Shown here one piece after another: positions 1-9,917 of a stretch of DNA of 64,000 bases. A program made the translations under genes and the position numbers. The notes under the pieces were generated by a model. The model did no database searches. It had not been told where the DNA came from and worked only from the letters and a program-made list of their open reading frames with translations. Origin of the DNA: Armigeres subalbatus (taxonomy: Eukaryota; Arthropoda; Insecta; Diptera; Culicidae); contig NW_026943215.1 in the NCBI RefSeq assembly GCF_024139115.2, positions 1-64,000 of the forward strand. Direction: 5' to 3'. Within the stretch, counting starts at the first letter, position 1. Each line of letters starts with the position of its first letter.

Positions 1-418
1 TGACGCCTACGGATTTTAAAATTAAACATTAAAGTCGTTTTCAGTGCTTCATATCCATGACTCTAGTCGATTGCAGTCATTAAAGGTTTACTTTCGAGGT
101 TAAAATGCGTATCTGCCAAGTAACAGTACAGTTCCACTATTCGGAAAAAAATAATATTTATTTGAATTTGAATCTGACCAGGTCAAGGCTAAAACGACCA
201 GCTACCCAGGATGGAGATCTTTTACGTTAGCCCTGTGTACCCCTAGGGGTGCTAAGGACATATGAGTAAGTGAGAATAGTTATTTGTTAGGTATTATCAA
301 GGGTATTATCAACAAACTTAAATTTTTTCACCGATCTCGGCTGTGCAAATCTCGGTTTAAGTTCGTTTGCTGAAATATCGGCTAAATAGACGTATGATTA
401 CGGCGGCTCCTTTGATTG
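1..418. other. Unassigned AT-rich flank
   Basis: I see no gene, RNA or complete repeat here. The stretch is AT-rich with stops in all frames. Its last part, about 334-374, shares a short direct similarity (tcggctgtgc followed by a purine-rich atct) with about 1148-1170, on the other side of the inverted-repeat element at 430-1087. Confidence 0.5.
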
Positions 419-429
419 AGTGCCGCAGT

Positions 430-1087
430 AGAGTGATTCAAATTTTGACTTTTTTGCTCCCCGATGCTTAAACGATTGCATTTGCCATTTTAATAATACT
501 CCTAATTTTTTAGCAATTTTGGATGTAATTTGACTGTGCACACGTCATTTGAAGTTTGTATGGAAATTACTGTGAAAACTGACCCTTATGTGGAAGACCG
601 TTCCGTGAGGTGGCCCATGAACTATTTAAATATAATCAACACATTGCCTACACAGAATACTTCTCAAGCTGAAAGGCAGTTGTTGTTGCGAAGCGATTTC
701 TCGTTTGGAAGCAAAGTTATGAAGAAAACAAAAATGCTCATTATTGATATTGATGTTATTCTTTTACGTGTTAAATTGAATTTCCCACGATTCAGTATTT
801 CCCTAATAACTTTTCTTGTGATCATCAAATCGTTTCGCAACAAAGACGGCCTGTTTCCTTGTAAAATTTCTTATGTTGCCGATGTACTCATATGTTTTTA
901 GAGCTTAAAGGGAAGCGTTGGGGAACGGTTTTCCATGAAAGTTACTATTACTACGGTCACAACTTCAAAACGCGCGTGCTCACTCAATTTACTTCAAAAT
1001 TAGCTAAAAATTTAGGTGGGTTAATAAAAAGGCAAATGCAATCGTTTAAGCATGGGGGAGCAAAAAAGTCAAAATTTGAATCACTCT
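430..1087. mobile_element. Long-TIR MITE with 11-bp target duplication (Mutator-like candidate)
   Basis: The two ends are long inverted repeats. The left arm starts AGAGTGATTCAAATTTTGAC and the right arm ends with its complement, and similarity continues inward for roughly 140-160 bp on each side. The element is flanked by the identical 11-mer AGTGCCGCAGT at 419-429 and 1088-1098. Among cut-and-paste families, duplications of 9-11 bp are typical of Mutator-like elements, so that is the favoured assignment. No transposase is present, so it would be non-autonomous. Reading frames inside it (such as 530-901) lack ATG starts and resemble nothing I know. Confidence 0.75.
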
Positions 1088-1226
1088 AGTGCCGCAGTAA
1101 ACAAACTACTTTTTCTGCTGATATATAAGCAGAAAGTCTCGAACCGAGCGCTCGGCTGTGCGGATCTTGGCGAAAGAATGAAAAAAAGCAGAGCTGAACT
1201 GAGTGTGAATATTATTCTAATATCTA

Positions 1227-1762
1227 GGGTAAAATGTCCAATAGTGGACCCCCTAGTAGCGAAATTTTGCTCTTTTCGTCATAAGGAGTAGAAATTTTCA
1301 ACATATTAATTCTGCTTGACATCTAATACCAAGTTCTGCATCTTTTCTTCACGATACATACATAAAACACTCAAATACACGACGTTATTCGCTGAAATTA
1401 TCATTTTAAAGTCTGACTGAATTGGCCCTATAGTAGACCCCCTGGGGGTCCATAATAGGAATTTGCTTCCCTATAGTCGACACTTCATTTGATTTTTATG
1501 TTCCGTTTCAGGACGTTCTTCTTCCTATTATGGACCCCCAAAATATTCCTATAATGGACACTCTCGTGTTTATTTTTATAGAATTGTAAAAATCATTTAT
1601 TTTTACTTTCCGTAGCATTTCCAATGCATGTAATCTAATCATAGGACTGTAAGGTAGGTTCTCCCGATGGAATTTCATAGCAAAATGTTTACATTGTGCT
1701 GTTATAATGCATGACTGGATGGTCTACTATTGGTTGGGGGTCCACTATTGGGCACTTTACCC
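1227..1762. mobile_element. MITE, TA duplication, GGGTAAA ends
   Basis: The left end GGGTAAAATGTCCAATAG and the right end (its imperfect complement, closing in ctttaccc) form terminal inverted repeats of about 30 bp that include a shared CCAATAGTGGACCCCC core. TA dinucleotides flank both ends (1225-1226 and 1763-1764). Variants of the 'tagtggaccccc' core recur internally near 1430-1450 and 1525-1550 in both orientations, so the subterminal region is built from repeated inverted modules. No open frame of note is enclosed. The TA target site fits Tc1/mariner-type mobilisation. Confidence 0.75.
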
Positions 1763-1767
1763 TAATA

Positions 1768-1940
1768 CACGCAAAAAAATGCGTTCATGAATTCGTGAAC
1801 GGTGTATTTTTAGTCATAGATTCGGGAACAACAGTTTTCTGGATCGTTGTGGAAAACGTGACTGGTGTTCCCGAATCCATGAATTAAATCACGGTTTATT
1901 TTTGCTGGTTCACGAATTCGGGAACACTATTTTTTGCGTG
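1768..1940. mobile_element. Short MITE, CACGCAAAAA ends, TA duplication
   Basis: This 173-bp unit begins CACGCAAAAAAATGCGTTC and ends with the complement of CACGCAAAAAATAGTGTTC. It is flanked by TA at 1766-1767 and 1941-1942. Inside, the motif gttc-n-gaattcgtgaac and its complement appear four times, so the whole unit can fold back. It lies only 5 bp from the preceding MITE, a nested or tandem insertion pattern. Confidence 0.65.
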
Positions 1941-1942
1941 TA

Positions 1943-2640
1943 TAGTCATGGCGGTTAGAGTGGAAACAGTAAGTTGCATCTGTTTTTGACATAAACCCGA
2001 AACTTTTGATTAACTAGGATAGAGTTAATTGACTCCTTGGTCTAACAAATATTTTAACCAGGTTTATTCTTTCGTTTTCTTTTTCTTCATTTAAATAAAA
2101 ATGAAGGGCAAAGTTGACAATAATAAAGCTTCTAGAAAAGTTTCAAAGAAACTTCCTTTAAAAAACCTTGCGGAGTCTGTAAAAGTCCAGAAATTTCACC
2201 GAGAATTCGTACAGAAATTCACCTGCGAATTTCATTAGAATTTTTCACAGATACTCCCCTAAAATACCATGAGAAATTTACCTGGTAATTTATCCCGAAG
2301 TTCTTCTTAATTTAATTAACTTTTTGTCCTACTGGTCTCCGAAAGGTAAAGGGGAAGGAGGGATAATAAAAACTAAATATTAAAATGAAAAAAATAAAAA
2401 AAACTCCTCGGATTTGTTAAAGAATGTTTTGAAAATCCTCAAAATTATCAGAATTTTATTTTGTTGCCCCCTCAAAATATTATTTTTTGGCAAAAAAATC
2501 TGAGGGGGGGTGGGAGACAAAATAGATTTTAAATATTCGTATCGGCCTTACTTCGGAAACGAAATTATCTCTGAGTTGTTTCCGTAAATCACATGGAAAA
2601 CCTCTTAAAACCACTCCCACCCCGCCCCCGTCAATTATTT
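1943..2640. other. Unassigned AT-rich sequence
   Basis: No gene, RNA or clear repeat is visible. The stretch contains homopolymer A and G runs (for example around 2390-2400 and 2500-2515) and no frame with coding character. Confidence 0.4.
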
Positions 2641-4409
2641 CACGAGCTCTTCCAGATATTTATTTGGATTCAAATGCGAATTCCAGTAAAATATGTTGGA
2701 GGTAACCCCTTCCGTCGGTGGGTATGCTCCGAATTCCTGCGGGAATTCTTGGGTGAAATCCTGGGGGAATTCTTGGATAAATTCTTGGATAAATTCTTGG
2801 TTGAATTCTTTGAGAAACTTGTACCTGATTGAAATAATTCTTGGAGGAACTCCTGGATGAACTCCAGGGATGAAATTATGGAGGAGTTCCTGGAGGAACT
2901 GCTAGAAGGATGTTCCAAAACTCACGGAAGGATTTTCCACATCTTTCAGAAAGATTCACCAGAACTAAAAAAACATTTCCACAACTTCCGGTAGGATTCT
3001 CCAGAACTATCAGAGAAATTATCCAAAATTTCCAGAGAATCACTTAAAGGTGGCCCAAGGAATTTTCCAGAACTCACACGAGTATTCTCTTGAACTCCCA
3101 GATGAATTATTCACAACTGCCAGAAGGGTCTCCAGAGCTCCCAGAAAGGTTCTTTAGCACACCCAAAAGAACTCCCAGAAGAAATATCCAGAATCCAAAA
3201 AAAAAAAAAAATTCTCCACAACTTCAGAAAAAAAAATGTCCAGGGCTTCCAGAAGGATTCTCCAGAGCTCAAAGAAAAATCAGCATTAGTTCCAGAAGAA
3301 ATCTCCAGAGCTCCCAGAAGGATTTTCCAGAACTCCCAGAAGGATTCTTCAGATCTTTCATAAGGGTTCTCCAGAACTAAAAAAAACATTTCCGCAACTT
3401 CCGGTAGGATTCTCCAGAACTATCAGAAAAATTATCCAAAATTTTCAGAGAAGCACTTAAAGGTGTCCCAAGGAATTTTCCAGAACTCACACGAGTATTC
3501 TCTTGAATTCCCAGGTGCGTTCTTCTCAATTTCCAGAAGGATTCTTCAGAACTCCCAGAAAGGTTCTGTAGCACACCCAAAAGAACTCTCAAGAACTCAT
3601 TGAAGAAATCTCCAGAATCCAAAAAAAAAAATCCACAACTTTAAAAAAATGTGCAGAACTTCCAGAAGGTTTCCCCCAAACTAAAAAAAAACACATCTTC
3701 CAGAAGGATTCTCCAGAACTCAAAGAAAAATCACCATAACTTCCAGAAGGATTCTTCAGAACTCCCAGAAGGATTCTCTAGAACCAAAACAAAATCTCCA
3801 CATCTTCAAGAGGCGTTCTTCAGAACTTTCGAAAGAAATCTCCAGAGCTCCCAGAAGGATTCATCAGGACTCCCAAAAGAATTTTCCAGAACTCCCAGAA
3901 GAAATTTCCAGAATTGACAAAAATATTTTCCAGAGCTCCCAGAAAGATACTTCAAAACTTCCAGAAGAAATCTCCAGAACTTCCTGAAGATTTTCCAAAT
4001 CTCCCAGAGAGATTTGTCAGAGCTCTCCGAGCAGCACAAGTCATGTAAGAAGGATTCTTCAGAACTCTCAAAAGGATTCTCCTGAACTCTAAAAAGGATC
4101 CTCCTGAACTCCCAGAAGAAATCTCCAGAACTCTCAGAAAAATTCTTCCGAACTCTCAGAAAGATTCTGCACAACTCCCAAAAGAAATCTTCAGAACGCC
4201 CAAAAAGTTTCTCCAGAACTCCCAGAACTCTAAAACTCCAGAACACTAAACAAGATTCTCCAGAACTCCCAGAAGTAATTTTAGAAACTCACAGAAGAAA
4301 TCTCCAGAACTCCCAGAAGGATACTTCCAAACTGTCAGAAGGTTTCTTCAGAGCTCTCAGAAGAAATCGTCAGAACACCCAAAAAGTTTCTCCAGAACTC
4401 TCAGAAGTA

Positions 4410-4750
4410 GTTCAATCAAAGTTAATTGCGTATTTCCGGGGATTAAACCATCCGACTTGGACGTTAATTTACAATGTTATGAAAACTCATATGTGAATAT
4501 GTACGTTATGTGGAAGATATTGATTTGGAAAATGCATTGGAGGTAACCACTTTTCCTTCGATGGGACTCGAACCCATGACCCTACAGTACGCTAGACTGG
4601 TGCTTTAACCAACTAAGCTACGAAGGACCTTCGTCGGCCTTCGCAACTTAGCGGCTATTGAACGAGCTTGAGATTCCCAAATTGGACGCATAGTCAAATC
4701 ACTCGCAATCCATTTTTCAAGCCAACACTTCCACATGTGTATAGTACACG
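4410..4750 (-). mobile_element. tRNA-bearing repetitive element, copy 1
   Basis: This 341-bp insertion in the satellite is flanked by an 11-mer, TCTCAGAAGTA, at 4399-4409 and 4751-4761, although the host satellite itself repeats similar words. It shares its left terminal block (about 4410-4512), tRNA-like core and right flank with the copy at 25304-25790. Compared with that copy it lacks one outer segment. The tRNA-like core lies in the middle of the element rather than at its 5' end, unlike a standard tRNA-derived SINE. Confidence 0.7.
4554..4627 (-). tRNA. tRNA-like sequence, anticodon position AGC
   Basis: Reading the minus strand, a 74-nt cloverleaf can be drawn. It has a perfect 7-bp acceptor stem (TCCTTCG with CGAAGGA), a 4-bp D stem (GCTT/AAGC), an anticodon stem with one mismatch, a 7-nt loop CTAGCGT and a perfect T stem (ATGGG/CCCAT). 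Box A (TAGCTTAGTTGG) and box B (GGTTCGAGTCC) match the RNA polymerase III consensus. The anticodon by position is AGC (alanine). It lies inside a repeated element, so it is more likely a mobile tRNA-like promoter module than a cellular tRNA gene, although a functional gene is not excluded. Confidence 0.6.
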
Positions 4751-5385
4751 TCTCAGAAGTATTTTCCAGAACTCTCAGAAGTATACTCCAGAACTCTAAA
4801 ATTATCTCCAGAACTCTCGGAAGAATTCTCCAGAATCAAAAACAAAAATCTTTACAACTCCTAGAAGAGATCTTCAGAACTACCAAAAAGATTCTCCAGA
4901 ACTCCCTGAAGGATTCTCTAGAACCAAATAAATCTCCACAACTTCAAGAGACATTCTTCAGAACTTCCGGAAGGAATCTCCAGAGCTCCTAGAAGAATTC
5001 ATCAGGACTCACAAAAGAATTTTCCAGAACTCCCAGAAGAAATCTCCAGAACTTCCTAAAGATTTTCCAAATCTCACAGAGAGATTTGTCAGAGCTCTCC
5101 GAGCAGCACAAGTCAAGTATGAAGGATTCTTCAGAACTCTCAAAAGGATTCTCCTGAACTCTAAAAAGAATCCTCCAGAACTCCCAGAAAGATACTTCCA
5201 AACTCTCAGAAGGTTTCTTCAGAGCTCTCAGAAGAAATCTTCAGAACACCCAAAAATTTTCTCCAGAACTCTCAGAAGTATTCTCCAGAACTCTAATAAA
5301 ATCTCCAGAACTCCCGGAAGAATTCTCCAGAATAAAAAAAATCTTCACAACTTCCAGAAGGATTCTTCAGAACTCACAGAAAGAT

Positions 5386-5843
5386 GAACATAAGCAGCGC
5401 CATGATTGACCGCCCACGGTTGCTACTCCGTTATTGCCAGGTCAGCTGTAATTACACAGAGAACCAACAGATGAAGTTTGGGACTAACATCATCTTCAAT
5501 GTCTAAGAACTAGTGACCCAAAAATAAGCAATACCAGCGCCAACCGTGTCCGAATGCAGGTCAATTGAGGAATATGTAGGAAATTGTTGACGTGATACTC
5601 GCTTTGATAGAAGCCGACGAGTCATCTGCACTTCCACGAGCAATCACTGGGATGTCACCCGCACAAAGCAGAACTAAATTTCGACGACCGGCCGATCGCT
5701 CTGCTTACTAAAGAAATACCACAGGACAAGAATTTTTTTTCCCTTTCTCTTCATCTGCTGCCAGTCAGCTGCTGTTCAAAACAAGAGAAACACGCACTGA
5801 ACTGATTAACTTTATTACCGGCCGCGCAATGCAGAACACAATG
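5386..5843. mobile_element. Retroposon-like insertion with 22-bp target duplication
   Basis: Unique-looking sequence of 458 bp interrupts the satellite. A 22-nt direct repeat beginning TCTTCAGAACTCAC and ending AGAAAGAT occurs exactly at 5364-5385 and 5844-5865. A duplication of that length points to target-primed reverse transcription. The right end, read on the minus strand, contains attgcgcggccggtaataaag and cagtgcgtgtt, which is the unit repeated in tandem at 55290-55890. Both insertions therefore belong to one family. No protein was recognised and there is no poly-A tail. Confidence 0.6.
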
Positions 5844-6020
5844 TCTTCAGAACTCACAGAAAGATTTTTCAAAACTTGCAGAAGAGATCTTCAGAACTCC
5901 CAAAAGGTTTCATCAGAATTCCCAGAAGGATTCTCCAGAAATCTTTACAACTTCCTGAAGGATTCTCTAGAGCTCTTATGCATCCCGAACTCCAGGAAAG
6001 ATTCTCCAGAACTCTAAAAG
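5844..6020. repeat. Satellite, continuation
   Basis: The CAGAACTCCCAGAAG-type degenerate array resumes after the insertion at 5386-5843 and ends near 6015. Confidence 0.7.
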
Positions 6021-6740
6021 CAACTTTGTTGTACGAGATAGGCGAAAAGGTGTAATGGATTTATTAGCTATGTTGGCCTAACGATTTTTGTACCGGAGAT
6101 TCCGAAATTTTCGGGATTTCAAAACAAATCTCCCGGAAATCGATGAGTCCCTTTTTTTTAAATCTGTTTTATTAAATCTGCCCGTTACGTCAACTCCGAA
6201 TCTTTTCAACAAATTATCACCGAACGAATTATGCCAAGTATGGTCCCTTCAACAAAACTATGGCTAGTAATAATAAGCATTGCGATGTCATGATGTCATT
6301 GACCTTAGTATGTCCAAACCAGAATTAAAACAGTATTTTTGTAATATTAAATGCAGTCAATGTAACAAAACGGTTTACATGCTTGATCGACGACAAATTA
6401 AATATACATAAATTAAACGAGTGTGCGGAATAAAGGTCTGTTCGAGATTTGAATCAAAACAAACACGTATCTTATGACAGAAAGCAGACATTCTGACAGC
6501 TGTCATTTATTTACTATAGAAACACGATGTTTTGTGCTGAATATTAAACCAAATAGGCACCTCTTCTTTGTCCTTTGAAAAAAAAAATTTTTCAACGTGA
6601 CAATCAACATGAAAGTTTTGTTTGACCTTTTTTTCGAAGTGTCATAAAGTGCAGTAATTGAATTGATTTAAAAGTGAGTTCTAATGCGTGTTCAAAAGGT
6701 AAATGTAATCTATTTTGATCAACAGACAGCAGTAGTCAGT
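6021..6740. other. Unassigned intergenic sequence
   Basis: I see no gene, RNA or complete element. The stretch is AT-rich with stops in all frames. Confidence 0.4.
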
Positions 6741-6829
6741 GGTCAGTATATTAGTACTAGTTTCTGGAGTAAACATAAAATATGATGAAAGTGTACGTCA
6801 GCTAAAATGACAAGCAGGAAAAAAAAATG

Positions 6830-7000
6830 CGTGCTGCCTTTCTCGTATACAAAGTATACGTAAAGCCTAAATATTCGCTTCAAAAACAAACTTTTTATAG
6901 AAGGTCCGGAGACCCGTAGAATTGGGGTAATGTCTGTGTGTGCGTGTGTGTTTATGTGTGTATGTATGTGTGTGTGCAAAAAGTTCAAAAAGTGTCATTC
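6830..7000. repeat. Dispersed repeat end with GTATAC palindrome and GT microsatellite
   Basis: The block 'cctttctcgtatacaaagtatacg...' followed by 'tttttatagaaggtccggagaccc' and a GT/GTAT-rich run (6930-6977) recurs in inverted orientation at about 24640-24775, where the order is CA-rich run, 'gggtctccgg', then the GTATAC-type palindrome. It appears to be one end of a common dispersed repeat. Its class cannot be told from the sequence. Confidence 0.5.
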
Positions 7001-7009
7001 ATTTTTTGG

Positions 7010-7520
7010 CACTTATCCTAAAAATTGCTCGCAATAAGTTGCATTCGATGCATTCGACTTTATAAAAATGGGCTCAGAAGCTATGGCCAAAAATACCATT
7101 TTTATAGAAAAATCGTGAAAAAAAAATGTTACTCATTTTTCAGGCCCTTATCCTCACCCGATCCTGTCCCATTGCTTCCTGTTGGAAATTGGGCTGTGGG
7201 CTTGGAAGTTATCGCCAAAATACATTTTTTAAATGAAAAAGCTTTTAAAAAAGTCTAGGTCACTATTATGGTACTTATCCCCAGCCGATTTACTCGCAAC
7301 AAATTCCATCGACGCGGAATCTTGTCTTATTTCCCATTGAAAATTTGGCAGATCGGACTATGGGCTGAGAAATTATGGCCAAAATACTTTGTGTTATAAA
7401 AAAGCGTGTAAAAATGTCTAGCTCACGTTTAATGCCCTTCTCTCAACCGTTTTTTGGCAACAAGTTGCATTCGACGCGTAATCCTGTCTCATTGTTTCCT
7501 ATTAATAATTGGACAGAATA
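7010..7520. repeat. Degenerate tandem repeat, period about 185-190 bp
   Basis: About three to four diverged units follow one another. Each has the order: 'cttatcc.caaccg', 'gcaacaagttgcattcgac', 'aatcctgtc.cattg.ttcc', 'gaaaattgg.c.gatcgga', 'tatgg.ctcagaa.ttatgg', 'ccaaaata'. Two more units of the same family occur at 51300-51600, so this is a dispersed tandem family rather than a local duplication. Confidence 0.6.
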
Positions 7521-7579
7521 CTAGATGAGTATCCGCGTCCGATGGTCCGGTTTTATTCTATGCAAAGGTATGTTGATTT

Positions 7580-8185
7580 CGCCAGAAAGTCATTTGCCAG
7601 AAGACCTTTTGCCAGAATCAATTTGCCAGAATGGACCATTCCCCAGAAAGTCGTTTGCCAGAATGCACCATTCCCCAGAAAGCGCCTTCTTTTGAAGAAG
7701 GGATCATATCCACCATTGTTTTACTCCTGACAATCGCCTATTTTTTAAGAATGGTTCACATCCACCGTTACCTTAATCCCGGCAAGCGCCTGCTTTTAAA
7801 GGAGGGATTACATCCACCATTGCCTTAATACGGGCAAACACCTATTTGAAAGAAAGGATCACATCCGCCCGTTTATGTACAGATTAGGTATTTTCAATTC
7901 TATTATCGACAACAACAAAGCAAAATTAAAAAAAAAAAAGTGTCCTTTATGCCAAATGAACCTTTTTTTTAACGCTGTTCATAGTTATGCCAAAAGTTCA
8001 TGGTGTTAAGAATTTTTGCGCATACTGGGCCATCGCATGCATAGGAAATAGGTGATGACCAATTCTGGGGAATGGTACATTCTGGCAAATTTCATTCTGG
8101 CAAATGGTCTATTCTGGCAAATGGGTTTCTGGCAAAAACCATTCTGGCAAATTGATTCTGCCAAATGGTTTTCTGGTAAATGTCA
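7580..8185. mobile_element. Inverted-repeat MITE with TTTGCCAGAAT sub-repeats
   Basis: The left part (about 7580-7682) contains repeats of ttgccagaa ending in 'accattccccagaa'. The right part (about 8060-8185) carries the complement, ttctggcaaa and ttctggggaatggt. The arms are therefore themselves short tandem arrays. The inner part holds 'agaagggatcatatccaccattg' type sub-repeats (7697-7860). I could not fix a target duplication. The next LINE begins just downstream after a CA-rich microsatellite. Confidence 0.6.
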
Positions 8186-8209
8186 TACAATCCAATTTGA
8201 GCCACTCTA

Positions 8210-8246
8210 ATACACACACATACACACACATACACACATACACCGC
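8210..8246. repeat. (CACACATA)n microsatellite
   Basis: A short run of tacacacaca units separates the MITE at 7580-8185 from the LINE. It probably marks the 5' junction of the truncated LINE. Confidence 0.7.
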
Positions 8247-8658
8247 TACCAATGCCGCCACTACCGCTGTTTCGACTACCCGTGAACATCAGTCCGTTCC
8301 CGTAATCAACCACGTACTGCAGGAAACTTTTCGTCTAAAAGTGGTCACCAGAAGCCGAAAACATTCTAATCGTGAACTATCAAACGAACCTTTGAAATCA
8401 TTCTATATCACTCCATTCATAATTAAACAAACAGAAGAGGATATTGCAGATTATATTCGGGAAACTATCAACACAAACAATTCTACCGTGAAGTGCGTAA
8501 AACTAGTTCCTCGTAATAAAAATATTAATGAATTAACTTTCATATCATTCAAAATAAGTGTCTCGGAGAATTTAGCAGCTGTAATTAACGATCAGTTTTA
8601 TTGGCCAGAAGGTATAGAAATTCGCGAGTTTCAACCAACGAGGTTCGATCCAATCTGA
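8246..8658 (+). pseudogene. LINE ORF1 protein, C-terminal fragment
   Basis: The frame ends at the TGA at 8656-8658. It encodes a segment with 'VKCVKLVPRNKNINELTF' followed by 'FKISVSENLA' and 'WPEGIEIREFQPTRFDP'. That is the pattern seen near the C-terminus of ORF1 (nucleic-acid-binding) proteins of insect CR1-type LINEs. The apparent upstream extension to 8104 reads through the MITE and the CA microsatellite and is not part of the gene. The product would normally coat the LINE RNA. Confidence 0.6.
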
Positions 8659-8719
8659 TATCTCCAATAGGATAAACGTTAGTAACGATAACGCCAATGC
8701 ACAATCAAATTTTGATCTT

Positions 8720-9917
8720 TTGTCGTATATTAACCACCCAAAACATGCACGATCTCATGAACTCATCTACGAAACAAGAACCAATTCAAATTTTATTGAA
8801 TTTACTCAAACTAGATCACTGTTTGAAAAATTTTCCCATAATTTTCAGAAAAGTGGACTCCATAATGACCGTAGTTTCCCAAACAATATTGAAAATAATC
8901 GTTGTTTAATTGAAAATTCAGAACTGAATAACTTAGCAACAGTTGAACTGAAACCATCCAGTACAAACAAATCTGTCGAAATCAATGGTTATGAAGTTGT
9001 AAGATCTGACCATTGCAACAGAAAGAAAACGCGAGGTGGAGGAGTTGCATTTTACATAAAATCTAATTTAAAATTCTCGGTCATGTGTAAATCCGGAATG
9101 GATAGTGAAATAGACTATTTGTTCATTAAACCTAACTCAGCTAAACTTGTGTGCGGCGTAGTTAACAAGCCACCTGATAATAACTTTGATAAATATATAA
9201 TAATATTTTCAATACAATATCAGAAATCGTTTCAACCGATGCAAATATATTGATAATGGGTGATTTTAATATCAATATGCTGAATTATGACTCTCCCAAA
9301 ACTACCTATTTTTCTGATCAGTTTAGCGCATTATCGTTAAAACTATTAGATACATGGCCTACGTGTCATAAACGCGGATGCCAACCCTCCGTTATTGACT
9401 TATTTTTTGGTAACTGCACTGCCAACATTAGCAACACTTACCAATCGTCTCTCGATGGGATTAGTGACCATGATTTTCTCTGTATAGATTACAAATTCAA
9501 AAACTCAAAAGCTAAAACCGAAGAGTACTGGACACGGGATTATCATTCAATTAATAATGATTCATTTGTAGCTGATTTGCGTAATTGTGGCTTTGATAGA
9601 TTGTACTTTTGTACTAACGTCAACGAAAAACTTAAATGTTTAAATGAATTACTGTTTTCAACTTTAGATCAACATGCCCCTCTGAAACGAAATGTCTCTA
9701 AAAATTCCGTCAGCCCATGGCTAAACAGTCATATTAGACAATTAATGAAAAATCGATCAGGAGCATATGAATGTTGGAAAAAAAATAAGAACAACCACCA
9801 AAAATGGAATAATTTTACATGCCTGCGTAATTTAGCAAACCGTGAAGTGAAGCGTGTTGAACGTGAATATTTTACTACCCAGCTTAGTACCCTCCAAAAC
9901 AGTTATGGAAAAATATT
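8720..9917 (+). pseudogene. LINE ORF2: endonuclease domain
   Basis: Two overlapping frames (8720-9253 and 9250-9927) together show APE-like endonuclease features: 'GYEVVRSDH', 'RGGGVAFYIKSNL', 'MGDFNINML' and 'ISDHDFLCIDYKF' (the D/N and SDH catalytic motifs). This domain nicks target DNA for reverse transcription. A frame change lies near 9240-9253. After 9810 the frame covers the linker to the RT, with a further shift at about 9917. Confidence 0.8.

Larger units (their letters stand above)
2640..5363. repeat. Degenerate satellite (CAGAACTCCCAGAAG type)
   Basis: The sequence is a diverged tandem array built on a 12/24-bp theme, with variants such as TCCAGAACTCCCAGAAGGAT, interspersed with gaattc. 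Because the unit is a multiple of three, several frames on both strands stay open for 80-146 codons. Their products are low complexity (N/S/Q/L/P or F/W/E/L) and are not genes. A larger-order duplication is visible: about 4015-4110 and 5090-5170, both containing 'gagcagcacaagtca'. An inverted-repeat element carrying a tRNA-like sequence interrupts the array at 4410-4750. Confidence 0.8.

Noticed and set aside
4554..4627. Ordinary cellular alanine tRNA gene
   Set aside because: It lies inside a repeated element with a related degenerate copy at 25635-25706, and it has an anticodon-stem mismatch. It is kept only as a tRNA-like feature.
6743..6988. Minus-strand frame with a His/Thr-rich N-terminus
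   Set aside because: The HTHTH run is the translation of the GT microsatellite.
8104..8245. N-terminal 47 codons of a frame joined to LINE ORF1
   Set aside because: These bases belong to the MITE end and the CA microsatellite. The open frame across the junction is accidental.
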